Assembly (NCBI GenBank): GCA_903931645.1
Contig: CAIZDF010000259.1
Location: 1-7,373, forward strand
Direction: 5' to 3'
Source: an uncultured Tolumonas sp.
Lineage (GTDB): Bacteria > Pseudomonadota > Gammaproteobacteria > Enterobacterales > Aeromonadaceae
Length of the DNA: 7,373 bases
A model generated the notes under the pieces. The model had not been told where the DNA came from. It saw only the letters and a program-made list of their open reading frames with translations, and searched no databases. Both the position numbers and the translations under genes were made by a program. Positions within the stretch are counted from its first letter, which is position 1. The number at the start of each line of letters is the position of its first letter. Positions 1-5,424 of the stretch are shown piece by piece.

Positions 1-1015
1 CGGCTTCCGCTTTACGCCAGCGTTCATAACGACGCAAGCTCATCGCATCATCGAGCGGAGTTTGCTGCTTGATCGACTGCAACAAAGTGTCCGCCAATGC
101 CGCTGCATCCATCAACCCGAGATTAACACCCTGCCCCGCTAACGGATGAATGGTATGCGCAGCATCGCCCATTAAGACCAAACGGGATTGTACCTGTTGC
201 CGCGCATAGCGTGCTTTTAATGGGCACAACACGCGAGCACTGACCAATTCACAAACACCGAGCCGCACATCAAACGTGGCCGCTAATCGATGGTTAAACT
301 CATCCTCAGTACAGGAGACTAAATCTTCCGCCTGTAGTGATGGCAATGACCAGACGATAGAACAAAGATTTTCCTGCACCAGCGGCAAGAAGGCTAATGG
401 CCCTTGTGGGGTAAAGATCTGCCGGGCAATATTCTGATGAGGTTCAGCGGTGCGAATGGTCGCCACCAGAGCTGTGTGCTGATAATCCCAACTGGTGACC
501 GGAATTCTGAACTGCTGACGTAACCATGAGTTCGCGCCATCAGCAGCCACAATCAGACGAGTAAACAGCATTTGCTGATTATCGAGTAACACTACAACGC
601 CTTGCTCATTTTCTGAGACAGATTGTATTTGTGCAGGGCAAAACAGCTCGACAGTTGAATCCTGTAACGTTGTTAATAACGCTTGCTGGATGACATTATT
701 TTCAACGATATGACCTAAATGCGATTGCTGAAACTGGCTGGCATCCAGCTCAAAATGGGCAAAACTGTCTTTTTCCCATACTGACATACCAGTAAAAATT
801 GCTTTCCGTGCCAGCAAAGGCCAGGCACCGGTGCGGGTCAGAAAACGTTCACTGGCCAAATTGATCGCGCTAACTCGGGTCGCTGGTTCAGACGTCATGT
901 CTTCCGGTAATTTTTGGTCAATAACCGCAATTCGTAAGCCACTATCCCGCAAAGCAGAGGCCAACGCCAAACCAACCATACCTGCGCCAACAATAACCAG
1001 ATCCAGCATTTTCAT
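1..1015 (-). CDS. ubiI: UbiI (VisC) FAD-dependent 2-octaprenylphenol hydroxylase, C-terminus cut by window edge
   Basis: This is a class A flavoprotein monooxygenase of the UbiH/UbiF/UbiI family. In E. coli UbiI performs the O2-dependent C5 hydroxylation of the ubiquinone precursor ring, at the inner face of the cytoplasmic membrane. The visible 338 codons begin MKMLDLVIVGAGMVG, with the Rossmann FAD-binding GxGxxG at residues 10-15. The family motif SAIN is at 49-52, a DG motif (AADGANSWLR) at 157-166, and the second FAD motif GDAAHTIHPLAGQGVNLG at 283-300. The segments SHLGHIVEN, WDYQHTALVATIRT and LCSIVWSL are those I recall from E. coli UbiI, which separates it from UbiF and UbiH. The family is about 400 residues, so roughly 60 C-terminal residues lie off the left edge. 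The ATG overlaps the ubiH stop as ATGA and has an AGGA ribosome-binding site 8 bases upstream. A second in-frame ATG two codons later (1009) is possible. Confidence 0.93.
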   Translation of the reverse strand, partial: MKMLDLVIVGAGMVGLALASALRDSGLRIAVIDQKLPEDMTSEPATRVSAINLASERFLTRTGAWPLLARKAIFTGMSVWEKDSFAHFELDASQFQQSHLGHIVENNVIQQALLTTLQDSTVELFCPAQIQSVSENEQGVVVLLDNQQMLFTRLIVAADGANSWLRQQFRIPVTSWDYQHTALVATIRTAEPHQNIARQIFTPQGPLAFLPLVQENLCSIVWSLPSLQAEDLVSCTEDEFNHRLAATFDVRLGVCELVSARVLCPLKARYARQQVQSRLVLMGDAAHTIHPLAGQGVNLGLMDAAALADTLLQSIKQQTPLDDAMSLRRYERWRKAEA

Positions 1016-2211
1016 GATTTATATCCTAACGCTTGTTGTACCAGTGCATTTTTTAATGCCGGAATATGATTCATCAGCAACAATCCTGACTGACGAGCGA
1101 TCAGTAGCGGTAAAGCCGGATCAGCAAATAACGAGGCAAGTGCGGAGGTAAACCAGATAGTACGTTGCTGATCATCTTTGCGTCGCTGTTGATATTTTTG
1201 TAACACAGCATAAGCACCGGGATCGGTAACCTGCTGTAAACAATCATGTAGCGCCATAATATCGCGCATCGCCAGATTAAAGCCTTGCCCTGCCACTGGA
1301 TGCAGTTGGTGAGCTGCATTGCCCAGCAACACCACCCGATGGTGTGTCGATTGTGTCAGATAACGCAATGATAATGGATAAACAGCGCGAGCACCGCTAT
1401 GCACAAAACGCCCGGCTCTGAAGCCAAACGATTGTTGCAACTGACGGGTAAACTCAGCTTCAGTTAACTGCATAGCTTGTTGTGCATTTTCATATGATTG
1501 ACACCAAACGACTGAATACGTTTGTTCACCTAACGGTAATAACGCCAATGGACCATGGGGCGTGAACCGCTCCCACGCCCGAGCCGCAACTGCTTGTTCT
1601 GTTTGTAAGGTGGTGATGATCGCGCTTTGCTGAAAATCATGCTGTGCTACGGGTAAATTTAACTGGGCCTGCAAGATTGATTGCGCACCATCAGCGCCCA
1701 CCAGCAACCGAGTTGTGATCTGTTCACCCGAAGAAAGCGTCAACGTGACCGAATCTGCCGATTGCACACAAGCAGTCAACTTAGACGGGCAAAAATGGCT
1801 GATATTGGCATACAGCGCCAACTGCTCATACAAACGTTGCCCAGCTACTGCTAGTTCCAGAACATAACCGAGCGCGGGTTGCTGAAACTCTTCGGTATCC
1901 AACGTCACTCGCCCGGCATGACCTTGTTCTGAAACATGAATATGACGAATGGCATGGGCAGCTGGCAGCCATGACGACCATAACTTCAGTTGCTGTAACG
2001 CTTCAACACTACCGGCAGCCAGCGCAATTGCCCGGCCATCAAACCCAGGATGCGCGGGTTGCGGTTGGTGCGCCTCGATCAGCGCAATGCGCCAAGGGCG
2101 ACCAGCCGGTGCCAATTGCGCTAATGCAATAGCTAACGTGGCGCCGGTCATACCGCCACCAGCAATCACAACATCATAATCGGTCGGAATCGTCACGCTA
2201 TGCTCGATCAA
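1012..2211 (-). CDS. ubiH: UbiH, FAD-dependent 2-octaprenyl-6-methoxyphenol hydroxylase
   Basis: UbiH is a ubiquinone-biosynthesis monooxygenase that carries out the C1 hydroxylation of the methoxyphenol intermediate in E. coli. The 399 residues (family about 390-400) show the FAD-binding GGGMTG at 18-23, HPGFDGRAIALAAG at 54-67, a DG motif (GADGAQS) at 172-178, and GNAAHQLHPVAGQGFNL at 297-313. Asn instead of Asp in the GN motif is typical of UbiH as I recall it, and distinguishes it from the GD of UbiI next door. ERFTPHGPLALLP (214-226) and YQQRR (340-344) also match E. coli UbiH. No ATG is available near the 5' end. The likely start is TTG at 2211, overlapping the ygfB stop. A GTG at 2196 (codon 6) is the alternative, and neither has a strong ribosome-binding site. 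The gene sits directly between ygfB and ubiI, without pepP. Confidence 0.93.
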   Translation of the reverse strand: MIEHSVTIPTDYDVVIAGGGMTGATLAIALAQLAPAGRPWRIALIEAHQPQPAHPGFDGRAIALAAGSVEALQQLKLWSSWLPAAHAIRHIHVSEQGHAGRVTLDTEEFQQPALGYVLELAVAGQRLYEQLALYANISHFCPSKLTACVQSADSVTLTLSSGEQITTRLLVGADGAQSILQAQLNLPVAQHDFQQSAIITTLQTEQAVAARAWERFTPHGPLALLPLGEQTYSVVWCQSYENAQQAMQLTEAEFTRQLQQSFGFRAGRFVHSGARAVYPLSLRYLTQSTHHRVVLLGNAAHQLHPVAGQGFNLAMRDIMALHDCLQQVTDPGAYAVLQKYQQRRKDDQQRTIWFTSALASLFADPALPLLIARQSGLLLMNHIPALKNALVQQALGYKS

Positions 2212-2774
2212 TGTAATGTAGGGCTGGCTTCAACCTGCGGCAGCACTTTGCCAAACTCTTCGAACGCTAACATGGCGCCCAGCTTCACATGCTCATACAA
2301 CACAAAATAAGACGCTTCATTTTCTTCGTCTTCTTCAAACTCGTCATCCAGTTGCGAGATATTGCTAAAATCGCCAATCATCTCCTGCAACTCTTCCGAA
2401 GCACGATTTAATTCTTGCTGCATCACAGCAAAACCAGCCAGAAATGCCTGCACCCATTCACTGATAGACTGCAGACGTTCGTCTAACGGGCAATCTTCAT
2501 CAGGCACTAACAATTCCAGGCCAGTCTGTTGATTCAACGCCGTCTGAGTCGAAATGAATAATTGTTCCAACCAACTACGGACTGCCGATGGCATTGGCAG
2601 CCCATCATTTACCAGCGAATTAAACTCAGTCAGCCATTGTTTACCAGTAGCATCAACACCACCGCACAACAGGCCACAAAGAATGCCATGTAACTCTGCA
2701 GGAGAGGCCATGACATCATGCTGTTCCAACAGCTGTTCTGCCTGAGCATATTCCTGAAAAACGTTATTATTCAT
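2208..2774 (-). CDS. ygfB: YgfB, UPF0149 family protein
   Basis: This is a small cytoplasmic protein of the UPF0149/YgfB family, with no enzymatic activity established to my knowledge. The chosen ATG gives 188 residues, close to the roughly 190 of E. coli YgfB. It carries the family signature PAELHGILCGLLCGG at 25-39, a second conserved helix EWVQAFLAGF at 106-115, and ISQLDDE at 139-145. A very acidic stretch (DDEFEEDEENE, 143-153) precedes the conserved helix YEHVKLGAMLAFEEF. It ends PTLH like the E. coli protein. The frame stays open to an ATG at 2843, but those 23 extra residues fall in the intergenic region and resemble nothing in the family. The gene is first in the ygfB-ubiH-ubiI operon and its TGA overlaps the ubiH TTG. 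In E. coli the same position starts the ygfB-pepP-ubiH-ubiI operon. The ribosome-binding site is weak. Confidence 0.9.
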   Translation of the reverse strand: MNNNVFQEYAQAEQLLEQHDVMASPAELHGILCGLLCGGVDATGKQWLTEFNSLVNDGLPMPSAVRSWLEQLFISTQTALNQQTGLELLVPDEDCPLDERLQSISEWVQAFLAGFAVMQQELNRASEELQEMIGDFSNISQLDDEFEEDEENEASYFVLYEHVKLGAMLAFEEFGKVLPQVEASPTLH

Positions 2775-2817
2775 ACGATAAACCATTGAGAAAAAGTGAC
2801 GGTCAAAAGAAACAACC

Positions 2818-2836
2818 TTAGGATGCCTGATCCTAA
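2818..2836. repeat. 7-bp inverted repeat in the ygfB-zapA divergent intergenic region
   Basis: TTAGGAT and ATCCTAA form a perfect 7-bp inverted repeat around the 5-base spacer GCCTG. It lies about 45 bases upstream of the ygfB start and about 35 bases upstream of the zapA -35 box. No T-tract follows on either strand, so it is not a terminator. It could be a hairpin in the ygfB leader or a repressor half-site pair. TAGGAT inside the right arm, read on the minus strand, weakly resembles a -10 box for ygfB. The function is unknown. Confidence 0.45.
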
Positions 2837-2868
2837 CATTCACAGCCGGTCGTCACCAGTGAGAACGC

Positions 2869-2897
2869 TTGCAAGTTCTGTATCCCGGTTATATAGT
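2869..2897 (+). promoter_or_regulatory. Putative sigma70 promoter of zapA
   Basis: A -35 box TTGCAA (2869-2874) and a -10 box TATAGT (2892-2897) are separated by exactly 17 bases. They match the consensus at about 4 of 6 and 5 of 6 positions. Transcription would begin near 2904 and leave a leader of about 40 bases before the zapA ATG. The -35 box is covered by an inverted repeat (AGAAC 2862-2866 and GTTCT 2875-2879). The call rests on the motifs alone. Confidence 0.6.
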
Positions 2898-2943
2898 CGG
2901 CCGTTATTCACTGTATTTAACTGGCGCAGAACGAATTATCAGC

Positions 2944-3270
2944 ATGACAGAGCCTTTGGAATCCGTAGAAATTAATGTGCTGGGACGCGCGTACCGGGTC
3001 TCTTGTCAGTCAGACCAATATCAGTTGTTACGACAGGCTGCACAAAAACTAGACGACGCGCTGGGCGACTTACGTATTCGGGCTCGTGGTAGCAGTAATG
3101 AACAGCTAGCTATTATGGTAGCTTTGAACCTGAGTCACGAATTATTACTTGAAAAAAACCGCATTCAGCAATATTCTGAAAGTATGGAACGACGCATCAG
3201 ACAGCTTAACGATGTTATTCAGGACGCCCTGAAAGAGCAGAGTAAATTGTCGATAGATGATTGTAACTAA
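2944..3270 (+). CDS. zapA: ZapA, FtsZ-ring-associated cell division protein
   Basis: ZapA binds FtsZ polymers and bundles them at the division site, working as a dimer or tetramer and linking to ZapB. The 108 residues match the length of E. coli ZapA (109). The N-terminal globular part contains VEINVLGRAYRVSC (8-21) and the AAQKLDDAL helix (32-40). EQLAIMVALNLSHEL (53-67) leads into a C-terminal coiled coil (about 70-100) with MERRIRQLNDVI at 81-92. The ATG at 2944 is chosen because it gives the family length. An upstream in-frame TTG at 2869 would add 25 residues but coincides with the -35 box of the gene's own promoter. The ribosome-binding site is weak. The gene is followed 7 bases after its stop by the 6S RNA, the same arrangement as in E. 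coli, and diverges from ygfB. Confidence 0.94.
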   Translation: MTEPLESVEINVLGRAYRVSCQSDQYQLLRQAAQKLDDALGDLRIRARGSSNEQLAIMVALNLSHELLLEKNRIQQYSESMERRIRQLNDVIQDALKEQSKLSIDDCN

Positions 3271-3277
3271 AAGAAAA

Positions 3278-3459
3278 ATTTTCCTGGGGTGTGCGCCAGT
3301 GGGCTTAAGTCCCTGAGCCGATAATTTCTTTACCAGGAAGTCGCTCGCTAGTCAGTGTGCATGCCCGGCCCGACCGGGAAGCCTGAGATTGGCAGTCAGA
3401 TTTCCGCCTTGAACTCTCGGGTTCAAGGACAAAAGCCTGCAACGGCACCCCGGGATCTC
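3278..3459 (+). ncRNA. ssrS: 6S RNA (SsrS), RNA polymerase sigma70 regulator
   Basis: 6S RNA mimics an open promoter bubble and sequesters sigma70-RNA polymerase in stationary phase. Both ends are recognisable. The closing stem pairs CCTGGGGTG (3283-3291) with CACCCCGGG (3446-3454), nine pairs including one G-U. The 5' arm carries AGTCCCTGAGCCGATA (3308-3323), nearly identical to E. coli. The 3' half has GCATGCCCGG with the hairpin CCCGG-CCCGA-CCGGG (3364-3378), a perfect 8-bp hairpin CCTTGAAC/GTTCAAGG (3407-3428), and AGCCTGC (3434-3440) as in the E. coli 3' arm. The length of about 182 nt matches the usual 180-185. The gene lies between zapA and fau as in other gammaproteobacteria. Exact ends are estimated from the E. 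coli RNA, and the promoter within the zapA 3' end was not confidently identified. Confidence 0.94.
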
Positions 3460-3467
3460 TACTTATT

Positions 3468-4061
3468 ATGACCGTTAACGACCGAGATTTTCTACGCACG
3501 ACAGTGCGAACCCGCCGTCGTGAACTTAGCCTTCAAGCCCAGCAACATGCCGCAGAACAACTTGTGATGCGCGTAGTACCATTCCTACAAGAAAATCAGG
3601 TCCGCTGTATTTCTCTTTATCTGGCTTGTGATGGCGAATTAGATACCCAACCTCTGATTGAATGGTGCTGGCAAAACGATATTCGTGTTTGTTTACCGGT
3701 ATTGCACCCCTTCCACGAAGGGCACCTGCTGTTTTTATCTTATACCGCTGAAACTAAAATGTTGCTGAACCGCTTTCGGATCCCGGAACCGGAACTCAAT
3801 TGTGCGCAAATCATACCCAAACAGGATATCGACATTATTTTTACCCCGCTGGTTGCGTTTGACGCAGCTGGTAATCGTTTAGGTATGGGTGGTGGATTTT
3901 ATGATCGGACACTGGAGAACTGGCAACAGACACAACGCCCAGTTCCAGTCGGATTAGCGCATGATTGCCAGCAAGTCGATCTTATTCCGACCGAAATATG
4001 GGATGTACCACTACCAGCGTTAATTACACCTTCACGCTGCTGGCAGTGGCCTTTGAAATAG
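3468..4061 (+). CDS. fau: 5-formyltetrahydrofolate cyclo-ligase (Fau/YgfA, MTHFS)
   Basis: The enzyme is cytoplasmic and converts 5-formyl-tetrahydrofolate to 5,10-methenyl-tetrahydrofolate using ATP, returning folinate to the one-carbon pool. In E. coli it is also linked to persister formation. The protein has 197 residues (family 180-200). The basic N-terminus RTTVRTRRREL (10-20) corresponds to the family's substrate/ATP-binding start. DGELDTQPLIEW (55-66), LPVLHPF (76-82) and the signature NRLGMGGGFYDRTLENW (136-152) follow, with the Gly-rich ATP-binding loop. VGLAHDCQ and the C-terminal ITPSR are also conserved. The ATG lies about 8 bases beyond the estimated 3' end of 6S RNA. The only SD-like bases (GGGA, about 3452-3455) lie inside the 6S closing stem, so fau is probably expressed from a longer ssrS-fau transcript as in E. 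coli. It converges on yejK. Confidence 0.94.
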   Translation: MTVNDRDFLRTTVRTRRRELSLQAQQHAAEQLVMRVVPFLQENQVRCISLYLACDGELDTQPLIEWCWQNDIRVCLPVLHPFHEGHLLFLSYTAETKMLLNRFRIPEPELNCAQIIPKQDIDIIFTPLVAFDAAGNRLGMGGGFYDRTLENWQQTQRPVPVGLAHDCQQVDLIPTEIWDVPLPALITPSRCWQWPLK

Positions 4062-4070
4062 CTTTTGGGC

Positions 4071-5102
4071 TTAGTGTTGGTTCTTCAACATCCGTAATAA
4101 CTGATCTTTCAGATTTGGCGGTGTACCTTTGATGGTCAGCGTATCACTCTGTGCATCATAGCCAATCCGCTCACCCAGTAGTTTTTCATCAAAGCTAATG
4201 TTTAAGCCGCCACCCGAGCCAACAAATTTGGTCAATTTCCGCAGCGCGGTGGTTGCGGCCGGAAACTCTTCATCCAGATCATACTCTTCGCTGATAAAGG
4301 CGTAAAAATCACCACCATCATTTTGCTTAGGCAGATATTCGGCCACCGATTTGATAACGATATCCGCGCCTTCTTCACTTTGCTCTTTGTAGTAATCCGA
4401 CACTTTTTTCTTCGTTGCTGCTTTTTCATCCGCTGGCATTGCTACCTGCTGACAATATTCATTGACGGCCTGCACCAACAACTGATTTTGCATTTTGACA
4501 TCAATGCCTTCTGCAGCACCTAGGAAATCCATAAAGAAATCAGAAACCTTACGACCAATCCGCCCTTTGATGAAAGAAATATAACGACGGGAATCCGCGT
4601 TGGTCTGAAACTCAGTAATATCCACACGGGCAATCAACTGCATCTTGCTCAGATCAATATATTTGATTTGTGATAATTCCAGCGTGTCAGTCAAGGTGAC
4701 ACTGGTTTCACAATCGAGCAGCCCAAGCAAAATGTAACTCACACCGACAAACTGGTATTTACAGAAAATCAGCACGCCTTCGTCTGGATATTGATAGTGG
4801 TTCAGTTGCGCTAATAACGCCGTGGTTGATTGATGCGTAAAATCGACAAAAGGCAGTTTTTTGTCCAAGTATTGCTGAAACAGTTGTGGAAACGGCGATG
4901 GATTTTCCGGTTGTTCGGTATCAGCCAGAAAACAAGCATAGGATTTATTGCCTTTTTGCTGATAAATACGGTGCAGTTGATCAATCCATGTCTGAACGTC
5001 AGCGGTTGGCTGAAGTTCCTGTGAACGGGTGTCAGCAGTCAGGACACTATTCTCATCTTGGCGAAGAGAATGAATAATAAGATGTTCAATAATCAGGCTC
5101 AT
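4071..5102 (-). CDS. yejK: YejK (NdpA), nucleoid-associated protein
   Basis: This is a nucleoid-associated protein of the NdpA/YejK family. It co-purifies with nucleoids and, in E. coli, has been reported to affect topoisomerase activity. The 343 residues compare with 335 in E. coli. Conserved blocks are LHRIYQQKGNKSYACF (43-58), YIDLSKMQLIARVDITEFQTN (148-168), YISFIKGRIGRKVSDFFMDFLGA (174-196) and LRKLTKFVGSGGGLNISFDEKLLGERI (287-313). The near-invariant tail is DTLTIKGTPPNLKDQL (320-335). The ATG at 5102 gives MSLIIEHLIIHSL, aligning with the E. coli N-terminus MSLDINQIALHQL. An in-frame extension to 5222 would overlap yejL and is not family-like. No clear ribosome-binding site is visible. 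The gene diverges from yejL, with 87 bases between start codons, and ends 9 bases from the fau stop. No terminator hairpin is visible in that gap. Confidence 0.94.
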   Translation of the reverse strand: MSLIIEHLIIHSLRQDENSVLTADTRSQELQPTADVQTWIDQLHRIYQQKGNKSYACFLADTEQPENPSPFPQLFQQYLDKKLPFVDFTHQSTTALLAQLNHYQYPDEGVLIFCKYQFVGVSYILLGLLDCETSVTLTDTLELSQIKYIDLSKMQLIARVDITEFQTNADSRRYISFIKGRIGRKVSDFFMDFLGAAEGIDVKMQNQLLVQAVNEYCQQVAMPADEKAATKKKVSDYYKEQSEEGADIVIKSVAEYLPKQNDGGDFYAFISEEYDLDEEFPAATTALRKLTKFVGSGGGLNISFDEKLLGERIGYDAQSDTLTIKGTPPNLKDQLLRMLKNQH

Positions 5103-5142
5103 AGCAGTCGTGGTATCGTAGTGAAAAAGTGCAAGGTGGCGT

Positions 5143-5148
5143 ATTATA
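5143..5148 (-). promoter_or_regulatory. Putative -10 box for yejK in the yejK-yejL divergent region
   Basis: Read on the minus strand the bases are TATAAT, a perfect -10 consensus, about 41 bases upstream of the yejK ATG. No good -35 box sits at 16-18 bases: TTGTCA is present but only 14 bases away. The overlapping plus-strand run TATTATATA could serve as a weak -10 for yejL, so this AT-rich core may support both divergent promoters. The call is based on motif only. Confidence 0.4.
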
Positions 5149-5189
5149 TAGCGTTCATAACCTGACAACTGCAAATTGAGACATATTTC

Positions 5190-5423
5190 ATGCCGATCCT
5201 TTCTAAATACAGCACCGAACAAATTGAATCTTTAATGCAAGAGATGCAAACCGTATTGCAAACTCATAATGCATCTGTTGATCTCGGTTTATTGGCGCTG
5301 GGCAATTTAGCAACTCACATCATCAACAAACATGTGCCGGAAGCACTGCGTGCTGATGTAGCCAATTCATTTGCCAAGGCTCTGCAACAATCGATTACCC
5401 AGACTAAAAAGGTAATTCAGTAA
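5190..5423 (+). CDS. yejL: YejL, DUF1414 / UPF0352 family protein
   Basis: YejL is a small cytoplasmic protein of the UPF0352 family with no established biochemical role that I know of. The 77 residues compare with 75 in E. coli. MPILSKYSTEQIESLMQEM matches the E. coli start MPQISRYSDEQVEQLLAEL in pattern. The conserved core DLGLLALGNLATHIIN (31-46) and the C-terminal ANSFAKALQQSI (58-69) match too. The predicted structure is all-helical. GAGA about 9 bases upstream of the ATG is a moderate ribosome-binding site. The gene forms a two-gene unit with yejM, whose ATG begins one base after the yejL stop, and diverges from yejK, as in enterobacteria. Confidence 0.92.
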   Translation: MPILSKYSTEQIESLMQEMQTVLQTHNASVDLGLLALGNLATHIINKHVPEALRADVANSFAKALQQSITQTKKVIQ

Positions 5424-5424
5424 T

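Noticed and set aside
831..1151. Plus-strand open frame of 106 codons
   Set aside because: It lies antisense across the ubiH/ubiI junction, both clearly real by motif, and its translation shows no recognisable domain.
2778..2806. Minus-strand promoter for ygfB: TTGACC (2806-2801) with GTTTAT (2783-2778) at 17 bases
   Set aside because: The -35 box is good, but the -10 matches only 3 of 6 and transcription would begin inside the ygfB start codon.
2775..2843. 23-residue N-terminal extension of YgfB to an upstream ATG
   Set aside because: It would exceed the family length, is basic and unlike YgfB N-termini, and occupies the divergent promoter region.
2853..2862. TCAC-CA-GTGA dyad resembling half of a CRP site
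   Set aside because: Spacing between half-sites is 2, not 6, and the arms are only 4 bases.
2869..2943. 25-residue N-terminal extension of ZapA from TTG 2869
   Set aside because: The TTG is part of the -35 box of the likely zapA promoter, and ATG 2944 gives the normal ZapA length.
3305..3499. Minus-strand open frame of 64 codons
   Set aside because: It is antisense to the 6S RNA and the start of fau. The sequence is explained by RNA structure, and the translation is low-information Arg/Ser-rich.
4323..5077. Several short plus-strand open frames of 60-66 codons within yejK
   Set aside because: They are shadows antisense to a confidently identified gene, with no starts supported by ribosome-binding sites and no recognisable proteins.
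5103..5222. 40-residue N-terminal extension of YejK
   Set aside because: It would overlap the divergent yejL coding region, and the downstream start aligns with the E. coli N-terminus.
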